Shown here: positions 5,710 through 12,506 of the stretch, one piece after another
Position numbering within the stretch: position 1 is the first letter of the stretch
Layout of the letters: the number at the start of each line of letters is the position of its first letter
DNA from: HyVt-337 sp964428895
Lineage (GTDB): Bacteria > Planctomycetota > Phycisphaerae > SM23-33
Length of the DNA: 13,229 nt
Assembly: GCA_964428895.1 (NCBI GenBank)
Contig: CAYRZU010000084.1
Span: forward strand, 1 to 13,229
Direction: 5' to 3'
The notes under the pieces: generated by a model
What the model saw: the letters and a program-made list of their open reading frames with translations, nothing else
Database searches by the model: none
Told to the model about the DNA's origin: nothing
Translations under genes and position numbers: made by a program

Positions 5710-7878
5710 ATGATTCAGAAACGAGAGAGCCTCATTCAAATCCCTGGCATTGACGAGCCCCTGTCGCTGGAGCTACCGCCCGAACTGGAGGCCCGCCGCC
5801 AACAGGCGCTGGCCGTTCAACACGCCGGGTGGAATTACTGGGCCATGCAACTGGGGTCGATCGAGGCGGAGGCCGCCGCGTGGAAGCTGCATACCGAGGA
5901 TGAGGACTGGCGCATCTGGCGGGCCCGGCGCTTCGTGGCCAAGTCGTCGGGCATGGAACTGGAGGTTCAGCCCGGCGAGCTGATCGTCGGCCGTCCCAAG
6001 CTCGGCGAGCGGGACGAAGCCGATGAGCAGCGCGCCCAGAAGCTGTCGGAAGACCTGCGCAAAGAGGCCAGCTTCGCCACCGGCGATACGGGCCACTTCC
6101 ACCCCAATTACGACACCGTCCTGACGCTCGGCGTGGGCGGCATACTCGAAAAGATCGACCGTCTCCGCGGCGAATGCGGCGACGCGGACAAAGAGACCTT
6201 CTACGACTCGTGCCGAATCGCGATGGAAGGCTTCGCCGATTACAGCCGCCGCCTGGCGGACGAATGTGACGCCCTCGGCGACGACAACGCCCGCGAGATG
6301 GCCGACATGTGTCGGCGCCTGGCTACCGACGCCCCGCAGACGTTCCACGAAGCCTGCCAACTGATGCACATGGTGCTGGTAACGGCGTGGTTCTGCGAAG
6401 ATCACGGCCTGGCCTGTTACGGCCGAATGGACCGCACCCTCAACCGCTTCTACGAAGCCGACATCGCCGCCGGCCGACTCACCCCCCAACGCGCGCTGGA
6501 GATCATCTCCAGCATGTACATCCAACTGAACCGCATCTGTCCGGCCAACCTGGCCGACGGCGTGATCGTCGGCGGGCGCGACGGCAGCGGACAGGACGTG
6601 ACCAACACGGTGACCTACCTGTGCCTCGCCGCCCGGCAAGCCACGTGGCTGTGCTACCCCACGCTGGCGATCGCGTGGCACCCGGAGACGCCCAACGAGT
6701 TGATGAACTTCTCGATGGAGATGCTCGCCACGGGAATCAACGATCCCGCGTTCTTTTCGGACGTGGTGATCCCGGCCGGCCTGCAGGACTACGGCGTATC
6801 CGTCGAAGACAGCCACAACTTCATGAACTCCACCTGCGTGGAGATCAAGACGGTCGGCAACAGCAACATCTGGGTCGCCACCCGCTACTTCAACTGCCCG
6901 GCCTCCCTGCTGGAGGCGATGCGTCAAGAGGTCGACGGCGAAGTCGCCCCGGCTGCCGACCTGGACGAACTTCGCACCCGCGCCAAGGAGGTCATCGCCG
7001 CCGAAATCCGCGAGACCGCCGAGGCGCTGGTCGGCGGATGGGAACACCGCGCCAAGAACGGCTGCATGCCCTTCGCTAGTTGCATGATCGACGACTGCCT
7101 CGACGTGGGAATCGACCACGACCGCGGCGGCTGTCGCTACAACTGGGTCGAAAACTCCTTCGTGGGCCTGGCGAACCTGGCCGACTCGCTGGTGGCGGTC
7201 GATGAACTGGTCTACCAGACCGGCGAGTTGACGGTCCCCGAGTTCTATCAGATCTGCGCCGACAACTTCGAAGGCCACGAGCCGCTCCGCCAGCGAATCC
7301 TCAACGAACTGCCCAGCTACGGCAACGACGACCCCCGGGCCGACGCCCTGGCTGTCGACTGGGCCGACTTCCTGTGCGAGACCTCCGAAAGCTGCATCAT
7401 CGCGGGCAGCCCCTACTCGCCCGGCTTCTTCTGCCACATGAACCACGCCTGGCTGGGTAAGGAAACCGGCGCCACCCCGGACGGCCGCCTGGCCGGAATC
7501 GCCCTGGCCGACGGCGCCGGCGCCGCCCAGGGCCGCGAGGCCGCCGGGCCCACCGCCAGCGTGCTCTCGACCACGAAATGGTCGCACCGCCACGCCCTGG
7601 GCGGATTGGTCCACAACGTGCGGTTCAACGATTCCATGTTCGCCACCGCCGACAACCGCAAAGCCGTCCGGGCCGTCATCGAGACCTTCCTGCAGCGCGG
7701 CGGCTTTGAGATTCAGATCAACCTGCTGTCGGCCGAAACGCTCAAGGCCGCCAAAGCCGACCCCGAAAGCTACCAGGACCTCGTCGTCCGCGTGGCCGGC
7801 TACAGCGATTACTTCAACACCCTCACGCCCGAGCTGAAGGACGAAGTCATCGCCCGAACTGAGTTCGGTGAGTTCTGA
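5710..7878 (+). CDS. Glycyl radical enzyme (pyruvate formate-lyase / dehydratase superfamily)
   Basis: The protein has 722 aa, somewhat shorter than most family members (about 760-850). The PFL-like domain spans most of the length. The catalytic thiyl cysteine is C376 in NSTCVEIK, with the conserved E378. GRE landmarks toward the C-terminus are TPDGR (589-593), GPTAS (613-617), FEIQINLLSAETL (666-678) and the glycyl radical loop VRVAGYSDYF with G697, 25 residues from the end as expected. These enzymes use a glycyl radical to make a Cys radical that drives C-C, C-O, C-N or C-S bond cleavage without oxygen. Odd points: the residue before the Cys is Thr where most dehydratases and lyases have Gly, and the residue after CVE is Ile, not Pro. 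A radical-SAM activase is needed but absent here. AAGGA lies 3 nt before the ATG, and a strong promoter abuts the start. The downstream aldehyde dehydrogenase suggests an aldehyde product. Superfamily certain, substrate unknown. Confidence 0.92.
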   Translation: MIQKRESLIQIPGIDEPLSLELPPELEARRQQALAVQHAGWNYWAMQLGSIEAEAAAWKLHTEDEDWRIWRARRFVAKSSGMELEVQPGELIVGRPKLGERDEADEQRAQKLSEDLRKEASFATGDTGHFHPNYDTVLTLGVGGILEKIDRLRGECGDADKETFYDSCRIAMEGFADYSRRLADECDALGDDNAREMADMCRRLATDAPQTFHEACQLMHMVLVTAWFCEDHGLACYGRMDRTLNRFYEADIAAGRLTPQRALEIISSMYIQLNRICPANLADGVIVGGRDGSGQDVTNTVTYLCLAARQATWLCYPTLAIAWHPETPNELMNFSMEMLATGINDPAFFSDVVIPAGLQDYGVSVEDSHNFMNSTCVEIKTVGNSNIWVATRYFNCPASLLEAMRQEVDGEVAPAADLDELRTRAKEVIAAEIRETAEALVGGWEHRAKNGCMPFASCMIDDCLDVGIDHDRGGCRYNWVENSFVGLANLADSLVAVDELVYQTGELTVPEFYQICADNFEGHEPLRQRILNELPSYGNDDPRADALAVDWADFLCETSESCIIAGSPYSPGFFCHMNHAWLGKETGATPDGRLAGIALADGAGAAQGREAAGPTASVLSTTKWSHRHALGGLVHNVRFNDSMFATADNRKAVRAVIETFLQRGGFEIQINLLSAETLKAAKADPESYQDLVVRVAGYSDYFNTLTPELKDEVIARTEFGEF

Positions 7879-7915
7879 CGAAGCGACACCATCTGCGTGT
7901 CATAGGGGATTCGCG

Positions 7916-8161
7916 ATGATGGATTGCGACGACTGTAAGAAGAAGGTCGTCAGCTTGATCGACGGCTACCTTCAAGGGACCGTGACAAGGGAAGCCGTGT
8001 GGCAATGGGCCAAAGAGGTCATGGTCTCCGATGACTTCGATCAGTTGCCGATGGACCTCAACAACGCCATCCATGGAATCTGGCTTCTGCACGACGACGA
8101 TGAAGATGACTGGGTCCCCGACAACGACGAACTGAAGCAGATTCGAGACGGGCTGGTTTGA
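7916..8161 (+). CDS. Small acidic protein of unknown function
   Basis: The protein has 81 aa. Tandem ATG codons at 7916 and 7919 follow AGGGG with about 8 nt spacing; an upstream in-frame start at 7868 would overlap the glycyl radical gene and lacks a site. The protein begins with a Cys pair (DCDDC), then a helix-forming stretch (KKVVSLIDGYLQGTVTREAVWQWAKEV), a second helix (NNAIHGIWLL), a run DDDEDD and a final helix. It is strongly acidic at the C-terminal half, with no membrane segment or signal peptide. I do not recognise a family with confidence. It lies 37 nt after the glycyl radical enzyme and 48 nt before the flavoprotein, so it is probably in the same operon. A helper or specificity partner of a neighbouring enzyme is possible, but this is only inferred from position. 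Confidence 0.7.
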   Translation: MMDCDDCKKKVVSLIDGYLQGTVTREAVWQWAKEVMVSDDFDQLPMDLNNAIHGIWLLHDDDEDDWVPDNDELKQIRDGLV

Positions 8162-8169
8162 CATGTTCC

Positions 8170-8189
8170 GCGTGCAGCGAGGTGCACGC
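8170..8189 (+). repeat. Small hairpin between the acidic protein and flavoprotein genes
   Basis: GCGTGCA (8170-8176) and TGCACGC (8183-8189) form a perfect 7-bp stem with a 6-nt loop in the 48-nt intercistronic gap. The stem ends 8 nt before the GGAG of the flavoprotein gene and has no T-run. It could stabilise the upstream message or tune translation of the next gene, but chance is possible. Confidence 0.4.
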
Positions 8190-8209
8190 CCTGCAGTGGA
8201 GATCGACCC

Positions 8210-8884
8210 ATGAAGATCATGGCCGTTTATGGCAATCCGAAGGAAGGCGGCTTCGTGCATGGCTGTGTGGACGCCATCGCCGAGCGCCTGGAAGGTCGCG
8301 GAGTGGACATTGACCGGCTGCGGCTGGCCGAGGTGAACATCCAGGACTGCAGAGGATGCTTTGCCTGCCTCAAGACGGGCGAGTGCGCGATCGATGACGA
8401 CATGAACGAGATCGCCCCCCGCATTCGCGCCGCCGACGGGCTGGTGTGCGGGGCCTCGGTCCGCAACGGCAACGTGGGGGCGATGTTCAAGCGGTTCTAC
8501 GAGCGAATCACCTATACCATCATCTTCACCGGTGACGTCACGGACAAATACGTGCTCGGCGTCTCGGCGGTCGGCTTTGCCACCGGCAAGACAATCACCC
8601 GCCGCATCGTGGCGATGAAGGAGATGGGCGCCCGGACGACCGATCACCTCTTCTTCAAGACCGGCATCCCCACCACCAAGACCGTCGACGACGTTCGGCC
8701 CCGCCTGACCGCCGCAGCCGACGAGCTCCACGACCACATCGAGCGCCAGCGCTCGCCCGGCCTGCGCTGGCGGTTCAAGCGCTGGCTCGACCAGACAATG
8801 GTCTCCCGTTTCATGTTCAAGAAGAACCCCGACCTCTACGCCAACGTCATCCGCTGCTGGCGCCAGCGCGGGTGGATGAAGTAG
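8210..8884 (+). CDS. Iron-sulfur flavoprotein / NAD(P)H-dependent FMN reductase family
   Basis: The protein has 224 aa. The ATG at 8210 has GGAG at 8198-8201 with an 8-nt spacer. It opens with the flavodoxin-like strand and phosphate loop MKIMAVYGNPKEGGF that binds FMN phosphate. Residues C47, C50, C53 and C59 form CX2CX2CX5C, followed by IDDDM; this matches the compact 4Fe-4S motif of Isf-type iron-sulfur flavoproteins of anaerobes. The second FMN segment lies around GASVRNGNVGAMFKRFYER (86-104). The C-terminal 60 residues are basic, with LRWRFKRWLD, and may form an amphipathic helix. Isf proteins pass electrons between ferredoxin and other acceptors or reduce oxygen species in the cytoplasm. 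In this operon it could feed electrons to the radical activation system or protect the glycyl radical enzyme; both ideas are inference. Confidence 0.85.
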   Translation: MKIMAVYGNPKEGGFVHGCVDAIAERLEGRGVDIDRLRLAEVNIQDCRGCFACLKTGECAIDDDMNEIAPRIRAADGLVCGASVRNGNVGAMFKRFYERITYTIIFTGDVTDKYVLGVSAVGFATGKTITRRIVAMKEMGARTTDHLFFKTGIPTTKTVDDVRPRLTAAADELHDHIERQRSPGLRWRFKRWLDQTMVSRFMFKKNPDLYANVIRCWRQRGWMK

Positions 8885-8898
8885 CAGGCGTCTACCGC

Positions 8899-8923
8899 GC
8901 GGCGGGGCAGGAGCCCCCGCCGC
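8899..8923 (+). repeat. GC-rich hairpin after the flavoprotein gene
   Basis: GCGGCGGGG (8899-8907) and CCCCGCCGC (8915-8923) form a perfect 9-bp GC stem with a 7-nt loop, starting 14 nt after the flavoprotein stop. No T-run follows, so it is not a clear intrinsic terminator, though it could slow transcription or protect the message end. The remaining part of the 178-nt gap before the aldehyde dehydrogenase holds no recognisable promoter with good hexamers. Confidence 0.5.
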
Positions 8924-9062
8924 CGCAGCCACACGAAACCAATTGCCGTTAAGTCTTGGTCAAGGTCTGGACAGCGGCCGCCCACGGAGCGAGAATCCCC
9001 TGCCTTGGAGGGTCGGGCTGTGGGCCGATCCGGGACGTGTCCTTAGATAGCCGGAGCACATC

Positions 9063-10514
9063 ATGAGCCAAACCGATATCGACGCCGCCGCCATCGAGCG
9101 AAAGGCCGACGAGATGATGATGCGGGCCAAGACCGCAGCGGCCGTCTTCAGCCAGTACGACCAGGCCCAGACCGACGCGATTGTCCGCGCCGCCTACCTG
9201 GCCGGGCTAGGTCAACGGCGCGAGCTGGCCCGGGCCGCCGTCGATGAGACCGGCATGGGCAACTACCCCGACAAGGTCATGAAGAACACCGTGGCCACCC
9301 TGTTGGTCTACGACACCATCCGCAACGAGAAGACCGTCGGCGTGATCTGCGAAGACCATCACGCCGGCACGGTGGAAGTGGCTGAGCCTTTGGGCGTGGT
9401 CCTGGGCGTGACACCCGTGACCAATCCCACCTCGACTACCATGTTCAAGATCCTCCTGGCCCTGAAGACCCGCAACGCCATCATCATCAGCCCGCACCGG
9501 CGGGCGTTCGGTTGTTCGCTGGCGGCGGCCAAGCTGCTGTACGACGCGGCCCTGGCGGCCGGAGCCCCCGAAGACTGCATCACGTGGATGGAAGAACCCA
9601 GCCGCGAAGTCTCGCGCGCGCTCATGCACCACAGTGGGTTGGCGCTGATTCTGGCCACGGGCGGATCGAGCCTGGTTAACGCCGCGTATTCCTCCGGCAC
9701 GCCCGCTTTGGGCGTGGGCCCGGGCAACGTGCCCGTCTTCGCCGATGCGACGGCCGACCTGGACCTGCTGGCCGACAGCGTCGTCGCGTCCAAGACCTTC
9801 GATAACGGCGTGATCTGCGCGTCGGAGCAATCGATCGTAATCACCGACAACGGTTTCGACCAGGCCGTCGCCGCCCTGCAAGCCCGGGGCGGCTATCTGT
9901 GCTCGGACGCCGATCGGGTCAAACTCGAAGCGATCGCCATCGACCCCGAACGTGGTGGCATGAGCATGGACGTGATCGGCCAGTCGGCCGCCAAGATCGC
10001 GGGGCTGGCCGGCATCGACGTGCCCGAGGGCACGCGACTGCTGCTGGTGGAACCCGGTGGCGTGGGACCCGATTACCCGCTGTCCCGCGAAAAGCTCAGC
10101 CCGATTCTGGCGCTTTACCGGGCGGCGGACAACCGCGACGGCATCAACCGCTGCGTGGACCTGCTGCACTTCGGAGGCGTGGGCCACACGGCCGGTGTCT
10201 TCACCAACGACGAGACGGTCGTCGCCGAATACGCCACCGCCATGAACGCCGGGCGCATCCTGGTCAATCAGCCGACCAGCCAAGGCGCGGTCGGCCAGAT
10301 GTTCAACACCATCCCGACCTCCCTGACGCTCGGTTGCGGAACGGGCGGGCGGAACATCACCACCGACAACGTCACCGCCGTGCATTTGATCAACCGCAAG
10401 CGCCTCTTGCGGCGGCGGCCGAACTATCGTTTCCTGAACCTGCCCGCCGAGATGCTCGACTCGCCCGATCAGTCGGCCGCCGACATCGAGGCCGCGTACC
10501 AACGCAATCACTAA
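9063..10514 (+). CDS. CoA-acylating aldehyde dehydrogenase (acetaldehyde dehydrogenase, AdhE N-domain type)
   Basis: The protein has 483 aa. The ATG at 9063 has GGAG 6 nt upstream. It resembles the N-terminal half of bifunctional AdhE along its whole length: DETGMGNYPDKVMKN (61-75), AEPLGVVLGVTPVTNPTST (107-125), LKTRNAIIISPH (134-145), ALMHHSGLALILATGG (186-201), the nucleotide loop GVGPGNVPVF (217-226) and the active site FDNGVICASEQS (246-257) with nucleophile C252. Later motifs include GGVGHTAG and LGCGTGGRN, also typical. It oxidises an aldehyde to acyl-CoA with NAD+ and CoA in the cytoplasm, or runs in reverse in fermentation. It is a stand-alone form with no iron alcohol dehydrogenase domain fused or encoded next to it. 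Its neighbours suggest it consumes the aldehyde made by the glycyl radical enzyme. Acetaldehyde, propionaldehyde and sulfoacetaldehyde are candidates. Confidence 0.92.
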   Translation: MSQTDIDAAAIERKADEMMMRAKTAAAVFSQYDQAQTDAIVRAAYLAGLGQRRELARAAVDETGMGNYPDKVMKNTVATLLVYDTIRNEKTVGVICEDHHAGTVEVAEPLGVVLGVTPVTNPTSTTMFKILLALKTRNAIIISPHRRAFGCSLAAAKLLYDAALAAGAPEDCITWMEEPSREVSRALMHHSGLALILATGGSSLVNAAYSSGTPALGVGPGNVPVFADATADLDLLADSVVASKTFDNGVICASEQSIVITDNGFDQAVAALQARGGYLCSDADRVKLEAIAIDPERGGMSMDVIGQSAAKIAGLAGIDVPEGTRLLLVEPGGVGPDYPLSREKLSPILALYRAADNRDGINRCVDLLHFGGVGHTAGVFTNDETVVAEYATAMNAGRILVNQPTSQGAVGQMFNTIPTSLTLGCGTGGRNITTDNVTAVHLINRKRLLRRRPNYRFLNLPAEMLDSPDQSAADIEAAYQRNH

Positions 10515-10533
10515 TCGCTCCAAAGGAACTCCC

Positions 10534-10872
10534 ATGGAACTGACGTTTGATACGGTCGACAACGTTCACGTGTGCCGCCTGGCCGGCCGATTGGAGGCGG
10601 CTGTCTCCGACGATTTTCGGGCCGCCCTCGAACAGGTGACCCAACAGTGCCCCGGCGCGATCGTGCTGGACATGGAAGGCGTGGGCTTCATCGGCAGCGC
10701 CTGCCTGGGCGCCTTGGTGAACTTCCAGAAGAAGCTCTCCGACGAGCAGACCCTCGCCATTAGCGGGCTGAGTGTGCCCATCCACAAGATGTTCGTGGTC
10801 GCCACCTTCGACAAGATCTTCAAGATCGCCGGAACGGCGGATGAGGGCGTGGCCTTGCTGAAGGGCGCCTAG
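10534..10872 (+). CDS. STAS-domain protein, anti-sigma factor antagonist-like
   Basis: The protein has 112 aa, the normal size of a stand-alone SpoIIAA/RsbV-type domain. The ATG at 10534 has AAAGGA 6 nt upstream and lies 19 nt after the aldehyde dehydrogenase stop, so the genes are co-transcribed. The conserved strand-turn-helix reads VLDMEGVGFIGSACLGAL (44-61). Aligned with SpoIIAA MDSSGLG, the phospho-acceptor Ser is kept (S55), but the preceding Asp is Gly, the next Ser is Ala and the Gly is Cys. Such proteins bind anti-sigma or switch kinases in a phosphorylation-dependent way and so release a sigma factor or control a response. No partner kinase, phosphatase or sigma factor is in the window. 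Placement at the end of a metabolic operon suggests feedback from this pathway, which is inferred only. Confidence 0.85.
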   Translation: MELTFDTVDNVHVCRLAGRLEAAVSDDFRAALEQVTQQCPGAIVLDMEGVGFIGSACLGALVNFQKKLSDEQTLAISGLSVPIHKMFVVATFDKIFKIAGTADEGVALLKGA

Positions 10873-11429
10873 CCGGCCGTGTAGCCGTGTCGGCCAAGGA
10901 ATTGACCGAGCGAGAAGTACTGGCCGTGGAGGTAGCAGAGGGCGTCGAGCTTCTCGACGATGATCTGGCCATCGGTGTCCAACGCCTCTTCAGCCACGTG
11001 CTCGGCGACGGCCTCGCCGAGAAACAAATCGTGATCGCCCCGTTCCTGGATGTCGATCACGCGACACTCGATGCTAATGGGACATTCGGCAATGAGGGGC
11101 GGGGCGACCTTCTCGGCCAGCGTGGCCGTCAGGCCGAACTCGGCGAACTTGTCGACGTTCCGCCCGGAAACCGTGCCGCACCGGTCCGCCACGTCCACCA
11201 TGGCCGCGGTCGGCAAGTTCACCACAAACTCACGCGATGCGCTGATCAGCTCATGGGAATAGCGCGGCTTGGCGATGGCGATGCCAAGAATGACCGGCTG
11301 GGCGATGCTCACGTTGAAGACCTCGGCCAGCGTGATGATGTTGGGCCGGCCGCTCGCGTCCGCACAGGAGACCATGGCCGCCGGCGACGGATGCACGGGG
11401 CGAGATGGCGGGATCGATCGCTTGTTCAT
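10869..11429 (-). CDS. Flavin reductase-like (flavoredoxin-type) FMN-binding protein
   Basis: The protein has 186 aa. The ATG at 11429 has GGAG about 8 nt upstream on the minus strand. It shows the flavin reductase-like split-barrel pattern: an N-terminal strand ending in a Gly-x-Pro-Asn turn then ITLAEVFNVS (31-41), ILGIAIAKPRYSHELISASREFVVNLP (47-73) and the loop RCGTVSGRNVDKFAEFGL (83-100), typical of flavoredoxin and related FMN proteins. These transfer electrons between NAD(P)H, FMN and other carriers in the cytoplasm. It lies 20 nt after URO-D gene 3 on the same strand and is the last gene of that block. Its stop codon overlaps that of the STAS gene (CTAG at 10869-10872). The partner is unknown. 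Confidence 0.87.
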   Translation of the reverse strand: MNKRSIPPSRPVHPSPAAMVSCADASGRPNIITLAEVFNVSIAQPVILGIAIAKPRYSHELISASREFVVNLPTAAMVDVADRCGTVSGRNVDKFAEFGLTATLAEKVAPPLIAECPISIECRVIDIQERGDHDLFLGEAVAEHVAEEALDTDGQIIVEKLDALCYLHGQYFSLGQFLGRHGYTAG

Positions 11430-11449
11430 CGGTCACACTCCGTGAAACG

Positions 11450-12502
11450 CTAGGCGGCCTGGCCGTCGACGACGGTCGGCACGCGGTGGAGGTCCTTTTC
11501 GTAGAGCGCCAGCACCGCCCGCTTGCCGCCGGTAATCTCCATGATCTGGTCGAGTTCCATGGTCGCGTGCGGGCTAACGTAGACCACCTGATCGTCGCGT
11601 AATTCGCTGTGATAGAGGGCCAGGTCTGTCATCGCATCGCCCGACAGTTGCAGCGCGCGAAGCCAGTTGGCCTCGCGCCAGGTCGGCAGATGATGCGTGT
11701 GGTAGCCGCAGATGTGAATCATGCCACCGCGCGGGGCAACCATGAGGCTTTCAGCATCAAGCGGAGCGATTTGTTCGCGGTAAAGGTCCGGGCCCACCAG
11801 CTGAGCGGTGCAACCGTCGATCTGACTCATGCCCGGCGGCGTGCCGCGCAACCGCGGAGCCACCCACTGAAGCTGCTCGACCGGCACGTTGTCGACATAC
11901 CACTTACGCATCTGCACCTGCACGTCGCACAGCACGCGCAGGTCGTGCATGGCGGCGGTGGGCTCCTGCAGCATGGCCATCAGAAACGGTTCACTGTACA
12001 GATTGACCGCCTCGACCAGCGGGCTGGTGATGTAGCTCCCGGAAAACAGCGGCACGGGCAGCTCGAGTTCGAGAAACATCTCGGTTTGAGTCTTGGTGTT
12101 CTGCCAGGCCGGGCACGTATCCAGCGGCGGCGGGTCGAGCGTGCCCACGGGCGTATCCAGCCTAGGGAATTCGCTGGCGTTGGGCCCCAGCTCGGGCAAG
12201 CCGAACAGGAACTCGCCGAAGCTCTCGCCGTAGGTCGACACGTCGAAACAGAGCGGCCGAAAGATGCGCTCATCCCGCATCAGCTCCGCTTGGGCGGCCA
12301 GGTCATCCAGCGCGCGGGCGAGCTGCTGGTCCATCGGCCCGTCGGGCGGGTTGCCCGTGCCCCCGTAGAAGCCCGACAGCACGAACGGCCTCCTGTTCGT
12401 GCCGGTGTAGACGCGTTCCATCTCGGCGAAATGCTTGGCCTGAATCTCCACCAATTCCGGATCGCTCAGGATCCGACGCGTTTCGTCTTTCAGCTTTACC
12501 AT
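11450..12502 (-). CDS. URO-D superfamily protein 3 (uroporphyrinogen decarboxylase-like)
   Basis: The protein has 350 aa. The start at 12502 lies 4 nt after the stop of the GH51 gene, with a weak AAGAG 7 nt upstream, so translation is probably coupled. The N-terminal 80 residues are unlike those of proteins 1 and 2. The middle and C-terminal parts fit the TIM-barrel family: FGEFLFGLPELGPN (95-108), SGSYITSPLVEAVNLY (154-169), EPTAAMHDLRVLCDVQVQ (180-197), VGPDLYREQIAP (236-247) and MIHICGYHTHH (261-271). The segment H263-I-C265-G matches the His-x-Cys part of the zinc site of MtaA-type methylcobamide methyltransferases; a clear third Cys ligand downstream is not visible. It sits between a glycoside hydrolase and a flavin reductase, so a role in a carbohydrate or methoxy-compound pathway is possible. 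Heme synthesis is unlikely in this context. Confidence 0.78.
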   Translation of the reverse strand: MVKLKDETRRILSDPELVEIQAKHFAEMERVYTGTNRRPFVLSGFYGGTGNPPDGPMDQQLARALDDLAAQAELMRDERIFRPLCFDVSTYGESFGEFLFGLPELGPNASEFPRLDTPVGTLDPPPLDTCPAWQNTKTQTEMFLELELPVPLFSGSYITSPLVEAVNLYSEPFLMAMLQEPTAAMHDLRVLCDVQVQMRKWYVDNVPVEQLQWVAPRLRGTPPGMSQIDGCTAQLVGPDLYREQIAPLDAESLMVAPRGGMIHICGYHTHHLPTWREANWLRALQLSGDAMTDLALYHSELRDDQVVYVSPHATMELDQIMEITGGKRAVLALYEKDLHRVPTVVDGQAA

Positions 12503-12506
12503 GGGA

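Noticed and set aside
5773..7614. 613-codon open frame on the minus strand inside the glycyl radical gene
   Set aside because: It lies wholly antisense to a gene with clear catalytic motifs. Its protein is a Val, Gly, Ala, Asp and His-rich mixture with no recognisable domain, as expected from GC-biased third positions.
8899..8923. Intrinsic terminator after the flavoprotein gene
   Set aside because: The GC stem is strong, but no T-run follows on either strand, so it is listed only as a hairpin.
8928..9062. Promoter directly before the aldehyde dehydrogenase
   Set aside because: I found no pair of hexamers with reasonable spacing; the best -10 (TTAGAT) has no matching -35. The gene may depend on upstream transcription or an alternative sigma factor.
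9207..10562. 451-codon open frame on the minus strand opposite the aldehyde dehydrogenase
   Set aside because: It is a shadow of a well-supported gene, with no ribosome site or family motif seen; long antisense frames are common in GC-rich DNA.
4610..10872. Bacterial microcompartment locus around the glycyl radical enzyme
   Set aside because: No BMC shell, PduL or EutJ-like gene is present, and the aldehyde dehydrogenase shows no extra encapsulation peptide beyond a normal N-terminus; shell genes could only be outside the window.
2557..12502. Heme biosynthesis (hemE) naming for the URO-D proteins
   Set aside because: Three diverged copies lie next to catabolic genes and no other heme gene is near; proteins 2 and 3 do not show a typical HemE N-terminus.
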